DNA from: Dermatophagoides farinae
Lineage: Eukaryota; Arthropoda; Arachnida; Sarcoptiformes; Pyroglyphidae
Direction: 5' to 3'
NCBI RefSeq assembly: GCF_024713945.1
Contig: NC_134678.1
Location: 6,944,001 to 7,008,000, forward strand
Length of the DNA stretch: 64,000 bases
Shown: one piece after another, positions 53,132 to 64,000 of the stretch
Numbering within the stretch: position 1 is the stretch's first letter
Layout: each line of letters begins with the position of its first letter
Position numbers and translations under genes: made by a program
Notes under the pieces: model-generated
Databases searched by the model: none
Told to the model about the DNA's origin: nothing
What the model saw: only the letters and a program-made list of their open reading frames with translations

Positions 53132-53518
53132 TTGATGACGATGACGCCAAAAATGAATTCATTTGGTCTCAAATGTGCATATATTACACATGAATATATT
53201 CAGAATGATGAGCTTCAAAAAAAAAGCAAAAGAGAAAAAAAACAGCATGTGCAAATAGAAGAAAAAAAACGAATTTGCCAAAGAATTTTTCAATATTGTG
53301 CACTTGACAATATCAATCACAAATTATGGTTTTCAGTAAAAGAGCTAGTATATGCAAACGAAAAGCTAAATAATATTCGAATAGCAAGAAAAACATCGAA
53401 TAAAAAAAATGGCATTCATTTTCTTTCGGAGACAACGACAACGACAACGACAAACGTCCAATCGAATCAACAAAAAAAAACCGTCAACACCCAGATCATC
53501 TTCATCATGGCCAAATGA
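53132..53518 (+). CDS. Open reading frame, 128 aa, unknown and uncertain
   Basis: An uninterrupted plus-strand frame. It includes MNSFGLKCAYITHEYIQNDE, a Lys/Arg/Glu-rich segment, then RICQRIFQYCALDNINHKLW, a Thr run from an ACG/ACA microsatellite and a basic tail, ending TIIFIMAK-like. Much of it is not low complexity and codon use is reasonable, and a TATATAA lies about 80 bp upstream. I recognise no domain, and no splice partner is evident. Confidence 0.18.
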   Translation: MMTMTPKMNSFGLKCAYITHEYIQNDELQKKSKREKKQHVQIEEKKRICQRIFQYCALDNINHKLWFSVKELVYANEKLNNIRIARKTSNKKNGIHFLSETTTTTTTNVQSNQQKKTVNTQIIFIMAK

Positions 53519-56125
53519 CAAATGATATGTTGAAAGTATTTTACCTATAAAATAAAAGCATGGAGAGAAACTCAAACTTTGTGAATATAATTTTCTCTAA
53601 CCGGAAACACTAAATTCAATTTCTCTCTATGTGCGATTGTGTGGCGCAAACCGATTATAAAATTATAAATTGATTAATATGATCCATAAAACATTTGAAC
53701 AAAAAACAAAAAAAACAAAACAAAAAAAAAGTTTAAATTTTCTTTTCACAAAACAACGAAAAAAAATTTTTTTTTATCCATTAAATCAATGATTTCTGCA
53801 TTTGGTTGTCATGTGAGTATATCTGCGCTTTATATAAACCTATTACCATGGAATTATTATTATCAAACGGTGAACGAAATAAATGAATGGAGAAAATAGA
53901 AGAAGAAAAAAAAACATTTTCATTTTTTTTTCACTCGTGTTTTTTTCTTTTTATTTGGTCCAAAGTATTAATTTTGGCCCATAGGATTCAATAATAATAA
54001 TAATGCAATCTACAAGCAGCAATGATGATGATGATGACAACGAATGAACGAGAAATGGTTATGATGATCATTAATACCAATATTTTATTCTGCCACCAGT
54101 TTCGTTTCCTTTTTTTTCTTTCGTCCCATCATCATCATCATCATCGTCATCGTCATTGTCTATTTCGCGTTCATTCATTTCCTATTAGGTCCCTTTCATT
54201 TTTTTTCAGTGTTTTCTGGCTTGCTTGTCGATTATTATTACTATTGTGTTCTTTCATGCGAAAAATGACAATCTCTCTATCTCTCTCTCTCTTTCTCTTT
54301 CGTTTTTGCTCTTTCTCATTCATTCACACACGAAGAAAAAAAAACTCGCCTAATACTATCGCCTGGAAACTATGATGATGATGATGATGATGATACCCAA
54401 AAAATTTTTTTTTCATACTGAAAGTCTTAGGCCTGCCGTTCATTTCTCCCCCCCACCACCACCACTACCACCAAATATTTGCCTCATTTTCAGCATGGAT
54501 TCAATACTATACAGATATAAATAATGGTGGTATATTGGCTGCTGCTGCTAAATACTGATATATTGATGATATCAGCCACATATTATTCATTTAGTCATTG
54601 AGATGAATTGAAATCATGATGAAGAAAAACCACGATAAATTATCATGAGATATGAGAAATTAATTAAAACTATAGACAAATGATGATCATGATGATGATG
54701 ATGATAATGACAAATGATTGAAAATGATGAACGAAAAAAAAAGAAGAAGAACAAAAAGGAAACTATGATTCAATTGGGACGATGTATCAGATATGTGGAA
54801 AAAAACCCAATCATCATCAAATTCAGTGATTTACATGGTTAAATATTTCCAGGATACCTATGGACAAAGTGAAAAAAGGGTTTTTTTCCACCAACCGATT
54901 CGATTAGTAAAATTTAGAAAATTGTGAAAAAAACCATACTAATCACATGACATTAAAATTGGAATAAATTCTTGTGGTATTTTATGAAACAAAACAAAAA
55001 AAAACTTGTACACATACTGATTCTAGCTATTTCCATTAGATTTAGTTTTACGGCACCAAAAAAAAAGAAGTTATTATTAAATCAATATTGATAAAGAATT
55101 AAAATTTAATACCACAAAGACGATAGAATAGAGAGTACAGCATTCAATCAGTTTCTTTTATTATTCTTGTTCCATTTGGTTGAATTTCATATAATTTTTT
55201 TTTTAGGTTGGATACCGAAATGACTGAAAGCAAGAGAGAGAGAAAAAAAATATGGCCAAATCAATCCCGCTATTCAGAGAGTCCGCAATTGGTATGTCAA
55301 CCAGGAAGACGAATTTCTTTCTTTCTGTTTTATTTTGGGCGCTGGCCGGACTAATATTTTTTATTCTCTATGTCTATGTCTGCGTGTGTGTGTGTCTAGT
55401 AGCACAATGATATAAACGGAAATCAGTGCTTAGTGGAAAACCAGAATGAAAAAAAAACACACACATAGAGAGAGAGAGAATCAAGTGAAAAAAAACTTAA
55501 TAAATGGAAAACCAGAATCTTGAAGCCGGATTCTTGTTATTATTATTATTACTATTATTATGGTTATTGCCATTGTTTTTCATTTCTTTTCATACAATTA
55601 TACTATCTGATAATGTTATTGTTGTCGTTGTTGTTGTTGTTGTTGTTGTTGTTGTCCAAAAGTCAAATACAACAATGGCCAAAAATATATCTCTCTCGCT
55701 TTCTTTTTTTTTTATTTCGAGATATGAGTATAGAAAAAAAAACGATTCGATATCAAAGCCAGTAGGGCATGAAATGATCAAATCAAATCAAATTCAAATT
55801 TTTATTTTCGTTTTCGTACCATAGATTGGATTGAATTTATTGTATAAAAAGCTTTTTTACATATAAAACTCACTCTCCCTCTCTCTCATGCTTTAGTTCA
55901 ATATATTCTAGTCTCTCTCCATTTTTTTCTGGTGGACAATTTCTGTAGAAACAAAAAAAGAAAAAAAAATCTAAACTTTGGACAAGAATCAAGAATGGTT
56001 TTTAGGAATGAATGAATAAAAAAATTATTGATCGTTTACTGTTGGTTTTGGTTCGATCGTTCCATCATTTTTTTCATATTTTTTTTTTGAAAGTAAAAAT
56101 AAATAGAAAGTCATCGCGCTGTTAA

Positions 56126-56156
<31 letters not shown>

Positions 56157-57734
56157 AACTGTTATGGTCACATTTCCATTGAATTTTTTTCCAGAAGCAA
56201 ATAGCAATAATAGTCATATGAATTCTTTATAAACAATATACGGAAGACCCAAAGAAAGCAAGAAAGAGAGAGAGAGAGAGGGAGAAAAATAAAAATATAA
56301 AAAAACAAAACAGAAAAAAAAGAATTAAGAATAGCTCATTGAAGCAAATAAGATTGATTGAATATAAAAAGAGAGAGAAAGAGAGAAAAAAAATCGATTA
56401 GAATAGAGAATTTTCTTGTTGAAATCGACAAAAAAAACGACTATAACCACCCAAACAAGCTTTTTTTTTATTTTGAGCCAATCGATCGATCTATTTTCTC
56501 TTTTCCCATGAAATATCCACCAAGTGTTCACACAACCAGAAAGAAAAAAAAAGAAGAAACGGGCAAGCAGCAACATCTATAGAGCATCCAAACACTAAAC
56601 CAAAGAATCGGGAGAAGCATCGATATAATTACAAAGTATAATATACGCACACAGAATTGTGTGTGTGTGTGTGTGTGTGTGAAAGGGGCCCAATTGAAAA
56701 AAAAATGAAAAGAATAAAAAAAAATCAAAGGAACAAAAACATAGAATCGACCAAATGAAAATAATAAAAAAAAATTTTTTCGGGTAAATTGCTATTCGCC
56801 CGATCCACCATCCACATCCATATGATATGATTTATGATTAATCTAGATTTTTGAATATATGAACAGAAAAAAAAATCTGCCAGCATTTTTTATTATTATT
56901 ATTATTATTTTCATAGGTTCTTTGGACCATAATGGACGCAAAAAAAAAATTCATTTCATTCATTCATGAATTGAATAATACAGAAATAACACATTCACTA
57001 TACAAGAGGCGCCATCAAGAGGAAAAATTGAAAGAAAAAAAAATTTTTTTAAATTGAAAATTGTAGAGCCAGAAATCGATACATTTTGTCACGGACACAC
57101 ACACACACACACAGAATGACGATTGTCAGTGTTTTATTTTTTTCTGATGGTAATGTTTAATTAATTTCCATTAGCGTTTATACTTGAAGATTAAAGATTG
57201 ATTTTTGAGATGAACACACACACACACAAACACACACACATACATAGACAGACACCAAACAACCAATGGTAATTGGAATAAATGGAAAAGAGAAAAAAAA
57301 GTGGATTCCGATTTTTTTTGTTTTGTTTCGTCGTCGTCGTCGTCAAATTCTTTTCTTTTGTTCACAAATGTTGTTTTGACGTAATTTCACATGCAATGAT
57401 CATCATCAGTAACCATTGTTATTATTTGGTTTGGTGCACACACACACACACACACACAACACACTGAAAAAAAATCTGTCACATTATTTCTGTTTATTTT
57501 TATTCACTAGTAATGTTTTGTCTTTTTTTTCCATTATTATCCTCTTTTGTATCTAGTGGTGATTCTGTTGATGAACATCAATCTATTGGACATTTTTTTA
57601 TTTTTCAACTAAATGAAACAAATTCGTCGAAATCAAATCAAATGACACACACACACACACACACACAACGATTACAATACATAAGTATTATTTATTATTA
57701 TTATTACAATCATCTTTTAAAAAAAATCATGTAA
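53519..57734. other. Repeat-rich DNA, no gene seen
   Basis: It contains TTG and GA/CT runs, CA tracts near 56126-56149, 57093-57113 and 57437-57458, a TTG run near 55619-55655 and a CAC/ACC cluster near 54460. No exon recognised. A candidate AATAAA (minus strand) for the next locus is at 57691-57696. Confidence 0.55.
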
Positions 57735-57953
57735 TCAAAAATTTTCTGATTGATGAAATGCTCTGGCAGCAAACATATAGAATATTGGTGTTGAATATGT
57801 TTGTAATAAACGTATAATCCATTGATAATGTGCCATTATATACCATGGATTATTAGTAAAATGTTGCATTAAAATCATTGTGAATGCAATGACAAATGAA
57901 CATCGTAATAATGTTGATCGACTTGGTTTCAGTATTCGTCCAGCGAAATAAAT
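57735..57953 (-). CDS. Terminal exon with two membrane-like helices
   Basis: The acceptor TTTCTCTTAG is strong. 72 codons run to TGA with TCA, ACA, CCA, CAA and CGA codons like those of the Rbp6-like exons. The short loop TNNPWYIMAHYQ separates two hydrophobic segments. Of the three exons this is the best supported. Confidence 0.4.
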   Translation of the reverse strand: MYFAGRILKPSRSTLLRCSFVIAFTMILMQHFTNNPWYIMAHYQWIIRLLQTYSTPIFYMFAARAFHQSENF

Positions 57954-58431
57954 CTAAGAGAAATTTATTAATCGACAAAAAAAAAAGAAAATGTTCAAGT
58001 GATATACACACCAAGTTAATGTTGGATCGATCCGAATCATTTTCCACTTCATCATCAACATCATTAGTAGACATGAACATTGTTCGACATAATTGTCCTT
58101 CAAAAAATGAAGTTAGACATTTAATCCGTAAAATGAATGCAATCCAAAACAATGGTTTCATCTGTATTGCAATGGAAAAGAATCCTTTTTTACATCCAGC
58201 TATCAGTAGATCAATCAATCAATAAATCGATTTGAAAATAGAATGAAAAAAATTAAATTAATTTTAAATGTTCAAATGAATAAATTTCCATTACCAAAAA
58301 TTGATTCCATCGTTGATGTTAATGTAAATAACAATCCATCCAATGTTTCCGTTGATGGCCTATATTCACTATCATCATCCAATGATGGCCAGATTTGATG
58401 ATTAAAAGAATCGACTCGATGGAATCCAGTT
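57735..58431 (-). CDS. Partial multi-exon gene, possible GPCR-like membrane protein (uncertain)
   Basis: Three minus-strand exons fit by phase: 58431-58295, 58199-58012 and 57953-57735, with introns of 95 and 58 nt. The first encodes TGFHRVDSFNHQIWPSLDDD and a Ser/Thr-rich stretch. The second has a hydrophobic segment (MKPLFWIAFILRI) and an acidic tail. The last encodes 72 residues with two membrane-like helices: LLRCSFVIAFTMILMQHF, and a second ending TYSTPIFYMFAARAF, then ENF and TGA. TPIFY-x6-F resembles the NPxxY-x(5,6)-F motif of GPCR helix 7, and the preceding segment resembles helix 6; Asn is replaced by Thr. AATAAA lies about 40 nt beyond the stop. Against it, one donor (GTGTGT) is weak, upstream exons are not found, and the plus strand is also open and protein-like (57896-58225, 58250-58398). 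Confidence 0.35.
58012..58199 (-). CDS. Candidate middle exon of the 57.7-kb locus
   Basis: 188 nt. Acceptor TGATAG, phase 1 in, phase 0 out. It encodes AGCKKGFFSIAIQM, the hydrophobic KPLFWIAFILRI, and an acidic Asp/Glu/Asn stretch ending RSNINL. The donor GTGTGT is non-optimal. The opposite strand is open across the same interval. Confidence 0.3.
58295..58431 (-). CDS. Candidate upstream exon of the 57.7-kb locus
   Basis: 137 nt. The acceptor GATGATAG lies behind an ATG repeat, and the donor is GTAATG. It encodes 45 full codons including QIWPSLDDDSEYRPSTETLD and GLLFTLTSTMESIF. A competing plus-strand frame (KFPLPKIDSIVDVNVNNNPS, then a Ser-rich stop) covers the same bases. Confidence 0.3.
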
Positions 58432-61400
58432 CTATCATCATCATCATCATAATCATCATCATAAATGATAAAAAGAAAACAAAACAGAATTTAACATTTG
58501 GCACCACATTCATAGCAACAAAAAAAAGTGAAATGAAAATAAAAGTTCCCAAAAAAAACGTCAACAAAAAAAAAAAAAAATAAAAGCTTGGGCTAACTGT
58601 GAATTGCAAACACAATTGACAGAGACAAATGTTTTTAGAATTCTGTATTCCAAGTTGGAAAAAAATGGCATAACTTAGTGACAAATGCACAAACAAAAAA
58701 AAAAAAAAAAAAAAAATAAACACAACCACTGTGTTAACATTGCATGGAATACTTTTTTTTCATTTCTTCCGTAAAGTGACTGGTGGATCTATTTTCTTAC
58801 TACGATCAAAAAAAAAAAAAAAAAAAAGAAAAAAAAAGATTTTTTTCCTGTGTGATCAAAATGTTTAAGTGTTGTTTTGGAGTTTCAATAGGAAACAACA
58901 ACAGCAACCGATTCAATGAGAGATTAATGATGGAAATTTATCTGAAACCAAAACGAAAATGGCCATTTTTTTTCTTCTGTAAAAAAAGAAAAAAAAAATT
59001 CTGTCGCTACAGATGTGTATCGATAGGATTTGTCCGATTTATTGTTTGCTTGCTCTTTTGTCATGTTTGTTTGTCGGACTACATATATACATATTATATA
59101 TGATGATGATGGGTGTGTGTGTGTGTTTTCGTTATAGACAGGAAAAATCTGACTATTTTGTTTGTATATTTGGTCAATATTATAAAACGAGATTTTTTTT
59201 CTCTCTTTTCTTTCGAAAAGCCATTATAATAATAAACATTTAAAGAATAATTTCGCAGTAAAATAATAATAAATTCTAGTGAACAGACTGGAAGAAAAAA
59301 ATCGATATCGACCATTTTTTTTCCACAACATCATTGAATGACCATATATTGAAAAAAAAACCATAAACTGATTATAAAAAAAAATTTAAAAACAACCGAG
59401 CACACACACAGAGACACAGTTTTACACAGAGACAGGTTAAACAGCAACAAAACAATGGTAGCACAAAACTTAATGGTAAATTTTTAGGCCACTACCGACA
59501 GATAGAAACTTATGATCATCATATATATCACCATTGATTGAACAAAAAAAAAAAAAAAAAAAAAAAAACAGATGATGATGGCCAATATAAAACAGATCAA
59601 ATAATTCACTATATTTTTAATATTAAATGTCTAATCTTAAAAAAATGAATAAAAAAAACGATACAATGTAATATGGTGGTGGGGCTAGCAAACACCTTAT
59701 TATTGAATGAATTGAAATTAAGAATTAAGAACAAGAAGCAATATACATGGAACAATCTCAAGTGTGTGTGTCTAGTGTATATGTGTTGAAAAGATATTAA
59801 ATTGATATATAGTGAATGTCAAGAGAGGAGAAAAAAAATGGAAAATCTTGAAAAACACGCACACACACAAATAAACACCAGCCAACCGTCATCATCATCA
59901 TCAATTACGATTATACACCTTGTTGTTGTTGCTCTGTACACATCGGTTAATGTAAGAAAGAAAAAAAAGGCCAACAAGAAAAAAAGTCAAGTCATTAATG
60001 GTTTATATTTTATGCACACACACACACATACACAAACACAGGCATTGATTTATTCTCTAGCTCTCTTTCTGTTTCTTTTTTTTACGGAAAAGGTTCGTTT
60101 TTTTTCTTTTATTCTTCTTAACGAAAAAAATTCCCTTCCGTTCCAAAAAAAAAATTATCATGATTCCATAGTTTGAACGAAAAAAATGGGTTGCTCGACA
60201 GAATAAGATTTTTTTTTATCTCTTGAAAAAAATAATTACAATTTGGCAACAGACAAGCTACAGGGCAGAAAAAAAAATCATCATGTAGTGTGCGTACACT
60301 TAAATTTCAATTTTCATTGCTTTAGTTGATAAAAATTGAAAAAAAACGCCGAAAATCATCAGCAAAAGAATTTTGAAAGTGAAAAATAAAAAAAATTTTT
60401 TTCTTGCAAGATTATTGGATTTTGATGGTGATATTAAGTTTTTTTTCACTTTTTCTACCCACAAAAGAGAATATTAGAAAACCAAACCAGCCCAAACACA
60501 CATAGATACACATATACACGGATTCTTGAACCCCAAAAGATTTGCATGATGCACAAGAAACAAGAATTTTGAAACTAATAAAATTCTTTTACTGTGTGTG
60601 TAGTTGAATATGTGTACCAGAATACTGAGAAAAAAAATTATTTTTCAAAAAAAAGTCTATTTTTACGCTTTCTGGATCATCATCCACAGCATCGTAATAG
60701 TCAAAATAGAAAGAATAAGAGAAAAAAAATCTGATTTCTAATCTCGTTTTCTTTCTTTCTTTCTTTCGTCATTTTGCAATGTTATCAAATAACGGTTAAA
60801 TCTCTTTGTGCAAAAAGGCAATTTCCAATATAGAACGATGATGATGATGATGATTGATAAACCTATAAGTGAAAAATCCAGCATTTGACATTTATATAGG
60901 TTATTATAAAAAGTGGAAAAAAATTGCCAAAAAAAAACGATGAGAAACGAAAACTTGACATTTGATGACGAGAAACGAAATTTTTTTTTCTGGCTACGCG
61001 TAGTAATATCAGTTCCAGCAGAAAATTTCCATGAATTGAACGAAAAAAAAGTGCAAGCAAAAAAAAAATTCAAATTAGTTTCAACGTCACCATTTTCTCA
61101 AATGGTAATTTTTTTTCGCTCACTTTTTTTCAAATTCATGTTATTTCACTGAAAAAAAAAATAATACTGATGATGATCTGAGTCTGAAAATGAAAAAGGA
61201 TTTTTTTTTCAATTTCAAGAGAAAAAACAACAACAACAACAACAAAATCCGGTAATAGGAACTACCACCATCATCATCAGTAGAAAAAAAAGTTATCAAC
61301 CGGAACTATAAAAGCTAACACAACTCAACCAAACAAAAAACCAATCTATCCAAACTTGAATCTCATGAAACTATGATTCTTTCAAACAGCGAACAATCAT

Positions 61401-62132
61401 CAACTATAACGCAGAACGCAGACACACACACACACATGTTATAAATAATGAAAACGAAAACGAGCCTCATTAATGTGTTTTCACTTTTGATCTCAACATA
61501 CTGACTAACTTGATACCTACCAACCAACCAACCACACTATAACTATAAAATACTACTATGTGTGAAATATTAATTGACATTTATGATGATACGGAAAAAA
61601 AGAAGAACCAAGAAGAACAAGGTATTTCAATTAGCAACGAGAAAAAAAAAACCAAGTAGTAGGAACACATAGATAGTAAACAAAACAAAAAAAAGCAATT
61701 GACCAAATTGATCTCTAAATAGATGAGCAAAAATGATCATTATCGAGCTAATTTCAAATTAACCTTTTATTTTGAAAATTTTTTTTTTTTTGACCTTTTT
61801 CCATTTGGTGGTAAATAGACGGCAAGCAATTATCAGATGTGCTTGAAGAATTGATCATGATGTTTGTCATCATCATCACATCAATTATCAAGTTTGTACA
61901 ACACAACACATATAAATAAACCAGTTATTATTGTTGTTGCAACAACATTGAAATATCAGCGGGAATCTACACATACAAAGCAGCAGGAATCGTTTTTTTT
62001 TGACAAATTTACAATTTTTTTTTTTTTGATATAACACAAACTATCTGTCTATTTATCCATCTCGCATATCTCAACTACACACACACATTCAATAACTTAA
62101 ACGGGTATTCATTTTTTTCATTTTCATTTCAG
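58432..62132. other. Repeat-rich DNA, no gene seen
   Basis: It holds poly-A tracts (58696-58717, 59547-59568), TG/CA runs (59111-59125, 60016-60030), CTTT repeats near 60752-60766 and a CAA run near 61228-61244. Upstream exons of the minus-strand locus would be expected here but I cannot identify them. Confidence 0.55.
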
Positions 62133-62218
62133 AAGCCTGATGCTAATGATGATATGCACGTCTCGAAACATTCCAAACATACAGCTGAGCCAAAATCGAA
62201 AAAATTGAAAGAGCGAGA
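62133..62218 (+). CDS. Possible plus-strand exon, Lys-rich, unknown product
   Basis: A strong acceptor (TTTTTTTCATTTTCATTTCAG) precedes 86 nt reading KPDANDDMHVSKHSKHTAEP and KSKKLKER. The exon is then followed by either a GTGAGA donor at 62219 or an in-frame TGA at 62220-62222. Third-position variety is higher than in surrounding repeats. There is no recognisable domain and no linked exon. Confidence 0.25.
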
Positions 62219-64000
62219 GTGAGAGAAAAAAATCGGAATATTGAATGGTTTTGGATAGAATACAAAATCATCTTTAATGTGAACTATCATCATCATCATC
62301 ATCATCGTCATCATATAATCAATGTATACAAACAGCAAATAATGCGTTAAATTAAAACGATGACGATCATCATCATCATCATCATCAAAGAATGGATAAG
62401 AATAAACGTCGAGAATATATATAAAAAGAAAGGAAAACCCATGAAGAATGAATGAAAGGACCGAAAAAAAGTGTCTAAATGAATAAATTAATTAGATTAT
62501 ATGTGTAACGGCATAACAAAAAAAAAAAAAAAAAACAACAACACAACTGAATGCGTGTGTGTGTGTGTGTGTGTAGAATCTAGGACCCATCATCTTTTTA
62601 TCATTGGCCTCGACATATAAAACACAAAATGAATTCATTTTCTCTCTCTTTCTCTATCTCTCTTGTTTTCCAAATTGCTCTTATTCGCTTCAAACATCTC
62701 GAATAGATTATTTTATTGAATACAACGACAACAATGAGAGACCATCATCAATAGTGACATCTTTCAATCCGAAAAAAATGAGTAATCCAAAATATTGAAG
62801 AAAAAAAAAGAGCAAAGAAAGATGTTCACACAAAAACGAGCTGGTATATAATATAGATGGATACACAAAAACAAAAACAACAAGAAAAAACCAGAATGAT
62901 GAGCTAGTATCTGATGTTGTTGTGTATGATTCTGCCATGAAACATGGAATCATTTTCGTTTATCTTTCGTAGATCTCATCTCATACCATAGTGTTTGTCT
63001 GTTTGTTTGTTTGTTTGTTTGTTGTCAACCAAAACAAGCCAACCAATGCATGTGTGTGAATGTTAGAATGGAACCAAAACAAAAATGCAAATGACAATGA
63101 TATAGCATGGCATACACACAAACACAAACATAAAAATCGGTATTATAAGAAGTGTTAAGAATCGCTAAAATTTTTCACAAAGAATAGAACCAAAAAAAAA
63201 AAAAAGTTAAGACGAATGATAATGAGAAAAATAACATGAAGACAAAAACGAAAAGTTGAATAATAATAAAATAAAATAAAATAACTAATGCGAACGATCC
63301 ACCGAAAACATTTTCAACTTTTTTTTTGTCTCTTTTCGTATATGGAATATATAATAGAAATTCCAATTGAAAAACTAAATGATAAACTAAAAGAAATGAA
63401 ATGAAAATTGAATTGAATTGAATCGAATGTGAGATATACAAAAGACTGAAAATGACATGAAATTGAATGTGAAAGAAAGAAAAACATTGAAACAAACAAA
63501 CGAAAAAAAAATGAAATGAATTAGCCAGTCAACCAAAGCAATAAACTATCGAAGATGGGCCACATACAACATTTGTCTCCTATCGATTCTTCACACAATT
63601 TTGAAACGATAATTAAAATTGAAAGTTCTCATTCTCCATCTCTCTCTCTTTCTCTCTCTCTCTCTGTACTGAAATCAATTCTTTTCATTTTTGGAAACAA
63701 ATATAACAATAATAATAAGAAAGCAAGCAGCAGCTGAATCGATCAATAAGAGATTTGAGTAGACAATTTTTTTTTTGCAGAGAAAAAAAAATATATCTTT
63801 GAAACAGGCCAATATGACAGTAGGACATATAATGGTCGTTAGCTTTGTATCATCATCATAAAAATAATGCAACGAAAAAAAAACGAAATTTCATAAAATC
63901 AATAAATGCACAATCAGCATAAAGATTTCATTGGAAGTTTAGCGGAACAAGAAAAAGTTTTCATTTTTATTTTTTCAAGCATCACCATCGTCGATGATAC
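62219..64000. other. Repeat-rich DNA to window end, no gene confirmed
   Basis: It contains CAT triplets (62287-62307, 62367-62387), TG at 62556-62573, TTTG repeats at 62998-63022 and CT near 63638-63665. Short less-repetitive frames at about 62604-62798 and 63555-63640 on the plus strand could belong to a neighbouring gene, but I cannot support them. Confidence 0.5.

Noticed and set aside
58155-58199. GCKKGFF similarity to the nuclear-receptor P-box
   Set aside because: The zinc-binding cysteines and the following Arg-rich helix are absent; a chance match.

Overview
This is a eukaryotic window, very AT-rich and saturated with simple repeats: CA/TG, GA/CT, CAA/TTG, CAT/ATG, TGAA, CAAA and poly-A/T tracts. 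It has spliceosomal GT-AG introns and no bacterial features. The one clearly identifiable gene is a Musashi-family RNA-binding protein whose RRMs look most like the arthropod Rbp6 branch. With the AT-rich, A/T-ending codon use and several very short candidate introns, this suggests an arthropod, possibly an acariform mite. The species assignment is inference.

Layout. Positions 1-5321 hold downstream sequence and the 3' UTR of the Musashi gene. Positions 5322-33259, minus strand, hold that gene: 11 coding exons, 521 residues, all exon phases compatible. Its first three introns from the 5' end are very large (7.6, 9.2 and 4.3 kb) and the rest are 0.2-2.5 kb. Intron 3 contains a discrete 1.4-1.9 kb DNA-transposon-like element (12441-14375) with about 107-bp inverted termini, TA flanks, an extra internal end, and two families of subterminal tandem repeats. 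This is the most novel-looking structure in the window.

Positions 33260-57734 (24 kb) show no exon I can defend; they are mostly microsatellites and may be regulatory or upstream intronic sequence. Positions 57735-58431 form a compact, non-repetitive coding island. It is best read as three minus-strand exons ending in a two-helix segment with a GPCR TM7-like signature, but the plus strand is also open and the strand is not settled. A possible plus-strand exon lies at 62133-62218. The rest, to 64000, is repeat-rich sequence without a recognised gene.

The Musashi protein has a Gln/Asn/Ser/Thr-rich N-terminus, two RRMs, an Ala/Gly-rich and YPG-rich middle, and a poly-Ala/poly-Pro/His tail. Its role is inferred from family knowledge: binding UAG-containing mRNAs in the cytoplasm and regulating translation in neural and stem cells. 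No functional link between it and the element or the 57.7-kb locus can be seen.
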